DNA of 21,074 bases from a virus, in IMG/VR virus record IMGVR_UViG_3300037054_000262, positions 1 through 21,074 of that record, one strand, 5' to 3'. Below, piece by piece: positions 15,405 through 21,074 of the stretch. The translations under genes were made by a program, and so were the position numbers. The stretch's first letter is position 1. Each line of letters opens with the position of its first letter. The notes under the pieces were generated by a model. That model made no database searches. It was given only the letters and a program-made list of their open reading frames with translations, and had not been told where the DNA came from.

Positions 15405-15431
15405 GAATACAGTGGGAAACTAAGAGGGCGA

Positions 15432-15869
15432 GTGACCGCACAAAGGCTGAAAGGGCAAGAAGTTTCAATCGTCATCTCCGCGGGAGGTGAGGTGCAAAAC
15501 ACCTTGGTGGACATCCAGGACTTCCACGTTACGGCTCAGTTCGAGATCATCTCGAAGGGGTACCTGGGTGAGAAGACCGAACGAAAGGACATGATCTTCA
15601 AGGGGGTCAAGTTCGAGATGCAGTTGAACGTCCATACTCAGGACTACCTGTCGTTTGTGAAGGACGTGCACGACAAGGCTCAGCGCATCACGCCCGACAC
15701 GATCTTCAACATCACGGCGACGTTGAACTTCCCGAACGGCGATACCCCGTCGGTGCTGTTGAATGACGTGTCGTTCGGCGAGCTCCCGACCGACATCGCG
15801 TCCCGGGGGGATTACGTGGCGATCAAGATTCAGGGGGAGTGCCCGGATCAGACGATCCAGCTCTCCTGA
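15432..15869 (+). CDS. Tail tube protein
   Basis: This 145-residue protein follows the sheath, the standard position of the tube protein in myoviruses. Its hexamers stack to form the channel for DNA. It is beta-rich with the characteristic layout of tube subunits: an N-terminal strand (EVSIVISAGGEVQ), a loop and strand with GYLGEKTERKDMIFKGVKFEMQLNVHT, a short helix (YLSFVKDVHDKAQR), and C-terminal strands through DVSFGELPTD and YVAIKIQGEC. It has no cleavable signal or membrane segment. The start is a GTG at 15432 with AGAGGG only about 3 nt upstream, a tight spacing; no in-frame ATG close by is better placed. Confidence 0.75.
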   Translation: MTAQRLKGQEVSIVISAGGEVQNTLVDIQDFHVTAQFEIISKGYLGEKTERKDMIFKGVKFEMQLNVHTQDYLSFVKDVHDKAQRITPDTIFNITATLNFPNGDTPSVLLNDVSFGELPTDIASRGDYVAIKIQGECPDQTIQLS

Positions 15870-15872
15870 TTG

Positions 15873-16001
15873 AACGGTAGGAGGCGCGCGACCGTTCCCG
15901 TTGCAAACGGGTAGCGGTCGTCATCATGAGGGGGGACCGTTGGGTTTCCGGGTTTTGCAGACCCGGTGGGTGCGCCTCCTATCGGCCCCGCGGTCCCCCT
16001 T
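15873..16001 (+). other. Structured leader RNA region before the chaperone genes
   Basis: This gap between tube and chaperone genes holds no gene but several clear helices. Helix A joins TAGGAGGCGC (15878-15887) with GCGCCTCCTA (15972-15981). Inside it, CGACCG/CGGTCG (15889-15894 with 15915-15920) encloses CCCGTT/AACGGG with a 3-nt loop. CCGGGT/ACCCGG (15948-15953 with 15961-15966) forms another hairpin. Helix B joins GGGGGACCG (15931-15939) with CGGTCCCCC (15991-15999). B begins inside A and ends outside it, so the two together make a pseudoknot or are alternatives. A competing pair, AACGGT/ACCGTT, exists at 15873-15878 and 15891-15896. Function is unknown; control of chaperone expression is possible. 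Confidence 0.55.
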
Positions 16002-16023
16002 CGCCATTCAGAACGAGGCGCAC

Positions 16024-16635
16024 ATGACCGAGCAGAGAACAGCAGGGCCGCGTAATTTTGCCGACGCGATTAAGTCGGCGTCCGCGAAAGACGTCGAGGT
16101 CAACCGGATGACCGACGAGGAAGCGGAGCTCGCCGAGCAATCCGCGGAATCGATCGACCTCACGGGAGGAGACGATTCCCCGTTGGGCCGGAAGGCCGCG
16201 GACCCTCCGGACGAGAACGCGGTCCCCACGTGGGCGAAGATTCCCCCGGACCTCGTTTTTCCGAAAGGGAAGCAAGTGGGGTTTGTGCTGTTTAGAGCCG
16301 AGTGGACGGATCGTCCGGACCTCGGGGACCGGATGATCCTCACATGGGGGCTGACGGACGCGGAAGAGAAGCTGGCCATCAAGGCGACGCGCGGCGAGAG
16401 CGGCAGGACCCTATCCGAGTCGGCCAAGCGGACGATTCGCGCGATCGATGGCGTGCGTGCCGATTGGACCGGGAAGGTCGGGCCGGGGAACGTGGATCGA
16501 TTCTGGAATGAGGTCGGTCCGAAGTGCCGCCCGTTAATCATCAACGCGTATTGGAAGACACACTCGTTGACCCAGGAGGAGACCGCCGATTTTTTCGTCA
16601 ATTGCTTCACCTTCAGGAGTGCCGTGGCTCAGTAG
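16024..16635 (+). CDS. Tail assembly chaperone, short form (lambda G-like)
   Basis: This 203-residue protein is read in the zero frame and stops at TAG 16633-16635. ACGAGG lies 6 nt before the ATG. Residues 1-65 are acidic and disordered. The folded part begins around residue 68 (VPTWAKIPPDLVFPKGKQVGFVLFRAEWTD) and ends with a helical segment, LTQEETADFFVNCFTFRSAVAQ. Its identification as the short tail assembly chaperone rests on the layout: it lies between tube and tape measure genes, and a second frame overlaps its 3' end in the -1 direction with a slippery heptamer. Such proteins bind the tape measure protein and guide tube polymerisation, and are absent from the finished virion in lambda. 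Confidence 0.7.
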   Translation: MTEQRTAGPRNFADAIKSASAKDVEVNRMTDEEAELAEQSAESIDLTGGDDSPLGRKAADPPDENAVPTWAKIPPDLVFPKGKQVGFVLFRAEWTDRPDLGDRMILTWGLTDAEEKLAIKATRGESGRTLSESAKRTIRAIDGVRADWTGKVGPGNVDRFWNEVGPKCRPLIINAYWKTHSLTQEETADFFVNCFTFRSAVAQ

Positions 16636-16943
16636 AGGACCCGTGGGAGACCCCGGACCCGGACGACGTCGAAGACTCGCTGAAAGGGGTCGCGGGGGAG
16701 CCGGGGTTGATGGTGACGTGGACCGAGACTCCCGTGCAGGCGTGCTGGAATTCGATCATCCAGATCGACCCGGTGGAGCTCGAGAAGCTCCGGATGCACC
16801 AGAAGATGGCGCTGGCGCGGTACGGTCGTCAGTCGCTCCTGCAGTGGGGAGACACCGACGTGATCGAGATCCGGGGATGGTACGAAGCGCTCCGCGACCT
16901 GATGAAGATGGAAGTCGCGGAACCCGGGGGGGAGGACCGATAA
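16024..16943 (+). CDS. Tail assembly chaperone, frameshifted long form (lambda GT-like)
   Basis: A -1 shift at T TTT TTC (16590-16596) joins the first 191 residues of the short chaperone to 115 residues read from CGT at 16596 to the TAA at 16941-16943, giving 306 residues. The downstream part continues with an acidic linker (SVEDPWETPDPDDVEDSLKG), then a folded-looking helical region, TETPVQACWNSIIQIDPVELEKLRMHQKMALARYG and IRGWYEALRDLMKMEV. In the -1 frame an ATG occurs at 16524, but it has no convincing ribosome-binding site and the peptide before the shift would be out of the coding register of the upstream gene. By analogy with lambda gpGT, the extension recruits tail tube subunits. The stop codon overlaps palindrome copy 3. 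Confidence 0.7.
16574..16596 (+). promoter_or_regulatory. -1 programmed frameshift signal
   Basis: The slippery heptamer T TTT TTC is in the correct phase: zero-frame codons GAT, TTT, TTC can re-pair as TTT, TTT one base back. AGGAGG at 16574-16579 lies 10 nt upstream, a Shine-Dalgarno-like element at the distance known to stimulate -1 shifting in E. coli dnaX. No convincing stem-loop is seen just downstream. The zero-frame stop is 36 nt after the heptamer. Confidence 0.75.
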
Positions 16944-16967
16944 AGACGATCCCCGGGGATCGTCTTT
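16942..16967. repeat. 26-bp perfect palindrome, copy 3
   Basis: AAAGACGATCCCC is followed by its exact reverse complement and then one more T. It begins inside the TAA stop of the long chaperone form, so the stop codon is part of the left arm. This is the shortest copy because the next outer pair is T-T. As with the other copies, a stem followed by TTTT fits a terminator, here before the tape measure gene. Confidence 0.9.
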
Positions 16968-16989
16968 TGGCGTGACCCGGCGGGATCGT

Positions 16990-17018
16990 CGCCGCCGGGG
17001 TGGCGGCGCGGTAGGCTC
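16990..17018 (+). promoter_or_regulatory. Hairpin and TAGGCTC box before the tape measure gene
   Basis: CGCCGCC and GGCGGCG (16990-16996 with 17002-17008) form a tight hairpin with a 5-nt loop. GGTAGG just after it is the only ribosome-binding candidate for ATG 17024. The same TAGGCTC plus 5 nt plus ATG arrangement precedes the gpF-like gene at 3344-3358. The box could serve translation, or be a TANNNT-type -10 for a leaderless transcript. Confidence 0.3.
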
Positions 17019-17023
17019 TGCGG

Positions 17024-18958
17024 ATGTCTGACGAATCCGCAGAGGTGAAGGTTAAGTTAGTCGTCGATGACACGTCGGCGGCGACGCTTGATTCGGTCAA
17101 GCACGGGTTCGAGGGTGTCGACGGCGAGGCCAAGAAGACGACGGCCGACCTCGAGAAGCTGAAAGAACAACTCCAACAGATCCATCACCAGACGCCGCCG
17201 TCGAATCCGTTCGCGGGACTCGCGGAGGAGATCGCGAAGCTGCAGCCGAAGCAGCATGATTCGAGCGCCGGGATCGCGAAAGAGGTCCTGAAGGGGAACA
17301 TCTACTTTGGAATCATGAAGGAAGCGGTCGGCCTCGTCGGCGAGGGGATCGAGCAAGCGTGGCACTTCACCGAGCAGCTCGTCGGGAGCTCGGTCGAGGC
17401 CGCGGAGGCGCAAGAGAAGCAAGAGAAGCAGATGGCGAATTTCCTGTCATTGATGGACGGCGGGAAGCACTCGATGCAGGACATGCGGCAGTACACGGGC
17501 GAGCTCCGGGAGGAGTTCGCGCGGTTCGGCACAACCGCGGGAGTCGCGACCAAGGATCTCGTCGAGGGGTTCGATCACTTGGTCGCGCGCGGGACGATGT
17601 CGAGCGAGAAGGCCAAGGAGCTGACGGAGCAGATGGCGATCGTCGGTCGGGTTGTGCCCGGGGGGATGTCGGCGCTCACGCAGGGGATGTCGGGGGTCGA
17701 GATGGGGATGGTGAGGGCCCGTAACCCGATCGTTCAGCTGATCGCCGCCACCCATACGCTCGAGGGGAACGCGAAGTCGGTCGCGAGCGCGATGCAGAAG
17801 ATGACGCCCGAGAAACAGATGGAGTTGGCCGAGAAGGCGATCGCCAAGCAGGCGGAGTCGATGAAGCGGATGGGGGCGGTCCCGCCCGACCTGGGGCAGT
17901 TGAAAGCGTCGTTCGGGAACGTCGGAGAATCGTTCCGGGAGTCGATGGGGCAACCCATGATGGCGGCGTTGATTCCGAATCTGGTCAAGCTTCGGGACTT
18001 CCTGATCAAGCACGCGGACGAGATCAAAGCGTTCGGGCAGAAGATCGGGGACGCGGCCGCGAGTGCGATCGAGTACGTCAGCATCGCGATCGACGGAATC
18101 TATGCCGGCATGACGGAGAACTGGGAGTCCTTCCGAGACACGTTCGAAAAGATCTACGGTGGATGGAAAGACGCGTGGTTGAACGGGGAACAATCCACGA
18201 CCGAGATCAAAAAGGACTTTGAGACCGTGGGGCACGTGCTCCGGGATGTCTTCGAGGACATCCTCAAGTACACGAAGGCGGCGGTCGAGGTCGCGATGAA
18301 GGGGAATGACATTCTCCACCTCAACCCCATCGGGACTACGCAGGCGGGGGTCGCGTCAGAGGCGCTCGAGCACGCGGCCAGGACCCCGGAATCTGACGAG
18401 GCATTCAAGAACCGCAAAGACGAGTACAGCGCGAGCGCGACCGCGATGGGCGCGGACCCGGAGAAGATCGACGCGTACGTGAATTCGATGAACACGCTTC
18501 ACGACGCGTTTAGTGCCGCGGCGCAAGATGACAAGTCCGCCGTGATGGCGGATTCCTGGGGGAAGGTCAACGAGTCGATTCAGTACAACATCCAGAACCA
18601 TCGGGAGGGGCTGAACGAGTACATCCTCGCGACCATCCAGGGGAGCGCTGCCGCCAAGAAGGCGTTGCACGACGGAGCGGCCGACATCGGGAACGGTGCC
18701 GACGCGTTGATGAAGTTGATCGCCGAGAAGGCGCCCGCGCTCGCGAAGGAGATCGCCAACATCGGGAAGACGGCGATCTCGGCGTCAGGGGGAGTTCACG
18801 CTAAACAGCCGGTCCAGATCTTCAATGGTGGGATTCACATCAAGCAGGATTTCAAAGACAACGACCCGGACCGGATCGCGATCATCTTCCGGAAGGAATT
18901 GTCGAACGCCGCGGCGTCGCGGACGGTCTCGCGGAACTCCCCGTACGGGAGCCTATGA
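17024..18958 (+). CDS. Tail tape measure protein
   Basis: This 644-residue protein, directly after the frameshifted chaperones, is the expected tape measure, which sets tail length and is ejected with the DNA. At the roughly 0.15 nm per residue found for lambda-type tape measures it would correspond to a tail under about 100 nm. The sequence is mostly alpha-helical and charged, with coiled-coil-prone stretches (residues 30-50, EAKKTTADLEKLKEQLQQI; and 120-145). An Ala/Met/Gly-rich middle runs about 165-310 and includes GMSALTQGMSGVEMGMVRA and ASAMQKMTPEKQMELAEKAI. More amphipathic helices lie near NLVKLRDFLIKHADEIKAF. No peptidase or lysozyme motif is apparent. The C-terminus ends in a short beta segment (HAKQPVQIFNGGIHIKQDF) and a Ser/Arg tail. 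It is relatively short for a myovirus tape measure. Confidence 0.8.
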   Translation: MSDESAEVKVKLVVDDTSAATLDSVKHGFEGVDGEAKKTTADLEKLKEQLQQIHHQTPPSNPFAGLAEEIAKLQPKQHDSSAGIAKEVLKGNIYFGIMKEAVGLVGEGIEQAWHFTEQLVGSSVEAAEAQEKQEKQMANFLSLMDGGKHSMQDMRQYTGELREEFARFGTTAGVATKDLVEGFDHLVARGTMSSEKAKELTEQMAIVGRVVPGGMSALTQGMSGVEMGMVRARNPIVQLIAATHTLEGNAKSVASAMQKMTPEKQMELAEKAIAKQAESMKRMGAVPPDLGQLKASFGNVGESFRESMGQPMMAALIPNLVKLRDFLIKHADEIKAFGQKIGDAAASAIEYVSIAIDGIYAGMTENWESFRDTFEKIYGGWKDAWLNGEQSTTEIKKDFETVGHVLRDVFEDILKYTKAAVEVAMKGNDILHLNPIGTTQAGVASEALEHAARTPESDEAFKNRKDEYSASATAMGADPEKIDAYVNSMNTLHDAFSAAAQDDKSAVMADSWGKVNESIQYNIQNHREGLNEYILATIQGSAAAKKALHDGAADIGNGADALMKLIAEKAPALAKEIANIGKTAISASGGVHAKQPVQIFNGGIHIKQDFKDNDPDRIAIIFRKELSNAAASRTVSRNSPYGSL

Positions 18959-19021
18959 AGTAGCGTTTTCGCACGCCTGCCGCGAGAGTGGTGTGGCTCA
19001 ACAGGAAGGAAGCTCTCAACC

Positions 19022-19282
19022 ATGCCCTCAGCGAACCCATTTGCTCCGTCAGAATCGTCGTCCAGCAGCTCTTCGAGCTCGTCCAGCGACTCCAGCTCAT
19101 CTTCGAGCTCCGGCTCTTCCTCGAGCGACTCTAGCTCGTCCAGCGGCTCTTCGTCGTCGAGTAGCTCGAGTTCAAGTTCGTCCAGCGGCTCTTCGTCATC
19201 GAGCAGCTCCAGCGATGACGGGGGGGGTGCCCTGGCGATGTGGGCTCATCGGATGGGGGGGAATGGCGCGCCCCCGATGTGA
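19022..19282 (+). CDS. Poly-serine low-complexity protein
   Basis: This is an 86-residue protein with 50 serines; residues 12-64 are serine broken only by single Asp or Gly residues. A good Shine-Dalgarno (GGAAGGA, about 10 nt) precedes ATG 19022. The tract uses both unrelated serine codon families, about 31 TCN and 17 AGY codons. The serine content is therefore kept at protein level and is not just DNA repeat expansion, although a 20-nt unit starting TCGTCCAGCGG is repeated exactly at 19136 and 19178. The N-terminus is SANPFAPSE and the end is DDGGGALAMWAHRMGGNGAPPM. The portal has a similar Ser/Asp stretch. It lies between tape measure and baseplate genes; a flexible linker, chaperone or host-kinase substrate are all conceivable. 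No family is recognised. Confidence 0.7.
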   Translation: MPSANPFAPSESSSSSSSSSSSDSSSSSSSGSSSSDSSSSSGSSSSSSSSSSSSSGSSSSSSSSDDGGGALAMWAHRMGGNGAPPM

Positions 19283-19351
19283 TTAGAGGCACTTCTGTTC
19301 GGTTGAGTGGTAGGGTGCGGCATCGCGATCTTCTCCGTCGGTTGCGGTCAG

Positions 19352-19381
19352 GGGCCGGGGTGCTCGCACTACCGCCGGCCC
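19352..19381 (+). other. Hairpin in the leader of the LysM gene
   Basis: GGGCCGG (19352-19358) pairs with CCGGCCC (19375-19381) around a 16-nt loop. The 145-nt gap from 19283 to 19427 holds no gene that I can support. No Shine-Dalgarno is visible before the ATG at 19428, so this hairpin and its surroundings may influence initiation. Confidence 0.35.
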
Positions 19382-19427
19382 GCTTTCGATTCTAGCGTCG
19401 AGCGCCTCTTCCGGGCGACGCTGCGGC

Positions 19428-20678
19428 ATGTCGTACAGCAGCACGATCGCGATCGAGGAGATCGACGCCAACGGGTCGACGGTCATGCGGAGCGTGATGC
19501 TCGTCGGCCCTTCGCTCCCGTTGATGGAGACCGAGTGGTCGGCCAAGAACCAGCTCGCGACGACGTGGTATCCCGGGAACTCCGCGGAGGCGACGCAACA
19601 GAACCTCGGTCCACGGCTGCTTCCCAGCACCTGGAAAGGCGATTGGCGCCGGACCATGATGGGCGGGACTCCCGCGCAGTATTGGGATGAGAACGGGACC
19701 TACCAGCCGATCGTGGACCCGTCGGTGTTGAGGGACGCCCTCGAGGGAATCTTCACCGCCGGGAGACGACTGCGCGTCACGTGGGCGACCCAGCAGCAGC
19801 CCGACGGGTCCGCCGCGGGTCAGTACGCGATCGCGGGGTCGATCGTTCGCGAGGGTCGGGCCGACACGTGGAAGTTCACACACCGGACGATCCACGACAT
19901 CACGTGGGAGATTACGTTCGATTGGGTGAGCCGCGGTGGAGCCGTGACGCCCCGGGTCGTGAGCACGCGCGACGATACCCTGGTCAAGACCGCGGCGCCC
20001 TACGCGGCGGCGATCCAAGGGCTCATCACCGCGAGTCGCGCGGCACAAGTTCAACAACTCGCGCCGTCGGCGTTGACGCTCGGGAACCTCGAGGGGGTCG
20101 CGCCCGCGCCATTGGCCGCCATGACGACGCTCTCGGTCACGACCGTGCAGCTCCAGAACGATCTTGTGTCGATCGCCGGCATCGGGGCGAACCTCGCCGC
20201 TCAACCGATCCAAGTCGCCCAGATGGCGCTCGCGCATGCCGCGAACGCGTTGGCGGTCACGCAGACCCAGTACCAGGAGTTTTCGGCGATCCCCGCGGAG
20301 GTCATGACGTCTCAGGATGATGCGATCTCGGTCTTGTCCGCGTACGCGCTCTTTGGAGCGGTGCAGGACCAGGCGCAGCAAGCCGAGATCGCCGCCTACA
20401 CGTTCTATCGGCAGATGCGGCGCGCGGTCCCGACCCACACGTCGGCGTTGAACGGGTTGAACTCGGTCGCGCAGACGCCTGCCCCGGACACGATCCTCGC
20501 CTATTACACGACCCGAGATCGTGATACCGCGCAGCGAATCTCGATGACGTTCTACGGGACCCCCGACCACGCGGCCGACATCCTTCGCGCGAATCGGTTA
20601 CCTTGGTATCAGGCGACGTTCCCCTCGGGGAAACAACTCGTGATTCCTGTGATCTCATCTTCGACCGCGACCGTCTGA
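19428..20678 (+). CDS. Baseplate/tail protein with C-terminal LysM-like domain
   Basis: This 416-residue protein follows the tape measure region, where myoviruses encode XkdP- or gp53-like baseplate proteins. Residues about 360-410 (YYTTRDRDTAQRISMTFYG, then ILRANRLPWYQATFPSGKQLVIP) match a LysM-type module: a start of D-T-A-x-x-I-[SA], a central Y/F-G, an N-x-L and a final G-x-x-L-x-I-P. LysM domains bind peptidoglycan. The N-terminal 180 residues are beta-rich with many tryptophans (STWKGDWRRTMMGGTP, RLRVTWATQQQ, ITWEITFDWVSRG), and the middle, about 195-345, is Ala/Gln-rich helix. It probably joins the tube end to the baseplate. The start has no clear Shine-Dalgarno. Another palindrome and a pentamer repeat follow the stop. 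Confidence 0.65.
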   Translation: MSYSSTIAIEEIDANGSTVMRSVMLVGPSLPLMETEWSAKNQLATTWYPGNSAEATQQNLGPRLLPSTWKGDWRRTMMGGTPAQYWDENGTYQPIVDPSVLRDALEGIFTAGRRLRVTWATQQQPDGSAAGQYAIAGSIVREGRADTWKFTHRTIHDITWEITFDWVSRGGAVTPRVVSTRDDTLVKTAAPYAAAIQGLITASRAAQVQQLAPSALTLGNLEGVAPAPLAAMTTLSVTTVQLQNDLVSIAGIGANLAAQPIQVAQMALAHAANALAVTQTQYQEFSAIPAEVMTSQDDAISVLSAYALFGAVQDQAQQAEIAAYTFYRQMRRAVPTHTSALNGLNSVAQTPAPDTILAYYTTRDRDTAQRISMTFYGTPDHAADILRANRLPWYQATFPSGKQLVIPVISSSTATV

Positions 20679-20698
20679 TGTGTCCCGAAGGACCCTAG

Positions 20699-20773
20699 CC
20701 TTGCCATGCCTTGGCGCGCCCTGCCTCGCCTCGCCTTGCCCCGCCGTGCCCGGCCAGGCCCCGCCCCGCCCCG
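20699..20773. repeat. Degenerate CCNNG pentanucleotide tandem repeat, 15 units
   Basis: Exactly 75 nt divide into 15 units of 5: all 15 end in G and 14 begin with CC (the exception is GCGCG). The middle two bases vary freely: TT, AT, TT, CT, TC, TC, TT, CC, GT, CG, AG, then CC three times. Drift is greatest at the left and the last three units are identical CCCCG. The array abuts palindrome copy 4 with no gap. Reading on the minus strand gives a repetitive R-G-x-A-R peptide, but I see no support for it as a gene. Confidence 0.85.
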
Positions 20774-20807
20774 CTCAAAAGACGATCCCCGGGGATCGTC
20801 TTTTGAG
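20774..20807. repeat. 34-bp perfect palindrome, copy 4
   Basis: CTCAAAAGACGATCCCC is followed by its exact reverse complement; this is the longest copy. It lies between two convergent genes, the LysM-type gene (stop at 20678) and the minus-strand gene ending at 20815, exactly where a terminator serving both strands would be useful. The core is identical to the other three copies. Confidence 0.9.
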
Positions 20808-20814
20808 GGTGCCC

Positions 20815-21074
20815 CTAGAGGGTTGGCGCGGGAAGACGTGCCTTCAACCGGTCGAGTTCTCGCGTGACGGACATGATCATCGAATCCAACGTGAGAACGA
20901 CCGACCTCGGCGTGGCAATATCCCACCACAATCGTTGCACGACTTCCGCCAGCAGTTGATCTGACCCGCCGGCTGACACGCCCGCGCACATTTTCACGCA
21001 ACGGGGATCGTACGCCACAGGGGGGCGCTCGCTGCCGAGAGCGATCACGAGCGCCCGCTCTCGATCGAGGTACC
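20815..21074 (-). CDS. Hypothetical protein, C-terminal part (partial)
   Basis: A minus-strand frame is open from the right edge of the window to a TAG at 20815-20817, so the start lies outside. About 85 residues are visible: LDRERALVIALGSERPPVAYDPRC, a cysteine-containing CVKMCAGVSAGG, a helix with DQLLAEVVQRLWWDIATP, and a final VVLTLDSMIMSVTRELDRLKARLP. A GTG at 21048 could be an internal start but the frame continues upstream. I do not recognise the family. It converges on the structural module and ends 8 nt from palindrome copy 4, so it probably belongs to a different transcription unit. Confidence 0.5.
   Translation of the reverse strand, partial: YLDRERALVIALGSERPPVAYDPRCVKMCAGVSAGGSDQLLAEVVQRLWWDIATPRSVVLTLDSMIMSVTRELDRLKARLPAPTL

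Noticed and set aside
15283-15423. Plus-strand 46-residue open frame between sheath and tube
   Set aside because: It has no Shine-Dalgarno, its peptide resembles nothing I know, and it runs through the candidate tube promoter.
15889-15920. Stem-loop considered as a tRNA arm
   Set aside because: No T-arm, anticodon arm geometry or acceptor stem could be assembled around it.
20609-21001. Minus-strand frame containing a repetitive R-G-x-A-R peptide
   Set aside because: The peptide repeat is an automatic result of a 5-nt DNA repeat read in triplets, and the frame runs across palindrome copy 4 and into the end of the LysM-type gene.
1-21074. CRISPR array, rRNA, tRNA, insertion sequence or integrase attachment site
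   Set aside because: I saw no regularly spaced repeats with unique spacers, no transposase or integrase motifs, and no tRNA-like cloverleaf. The four palindromes are too far apart and lie between different genes.

Overview
This window is about 21 kb of a high-GC (roughly 60-65%) tailed bacteriophage genome or prophage. It covers most of the virion structural module of a contractile-tailed (myovirus-type) phage. The myovirus call rests on a tail sheath protein followed directly by a tail tube protein, a frameshifted tail assembly chaperone pair and a tape measure protein. No terminase, integrase, replication or lysis gene is visible. The host cannot be named; a phage-encoded lipoprotein with a lipobox only shows that the host is a bacterium with lipoprotein processing.

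Layout, left to right. 1-1197: the 3' end of a beta-helix tail fibre or spike-like gene and a small unknown gene. 1200-4378: portal and a Mu gpF/SPP1 gp7-like head morphogenesis protein. 4375-4788, minus strand: a KTSC-domain gene that looks like an inserted accessory gene. 4993-6726: two tiny Pro/Gly-rich proteins and two beta-rich putative decoration proteins. 6805-7686: scaffold. 7985-9379: major capsid protein, with its own promoter and a hairpin-capped leader. 9501-12690: neck and connector genes, with a lipoprotein in the middle. 12835-15258: an unusually long tail sheath. 15432-15869: tail tube. 16024-16943: tail assembly chaperones joined by a -1 frameshift. 17024-18958: tape measure. 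19022-19282: an extreme poly-serine protein. 19428-20678: a LysM-bearing baseplate or tail protein. 20815 to the end: a convergent minus-strand gene, cut by the window edge.

The regulatory punctuation is the most unusual part. Four copies of one near-perfect palindrome (arm AAAGACGATCCCC followed by its exact reverse complement) sit only in gaps between genes, at about 4866, 12699, 16942 and 20774. They divide the module into transcription units. The flanking arm bases differ between copies but stay paired. Each copy has an A-run on one side and a T-run on the other, so it can be read as an intrinsic terminator on either strand. Two ordinary hairpin-plus-T-run terminators flank the scaffold gene.

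Other notable features are a U UUU UUC slippery site with an AGGAGG 10 nt upstream, a structured leader with crossing helices before the chaperone genes, a 15-unit degenerate CCNNG pentamer repeat, and a low-GC scar between sheath and tube that may hold a remnant of an HNH/AP2-type gene.
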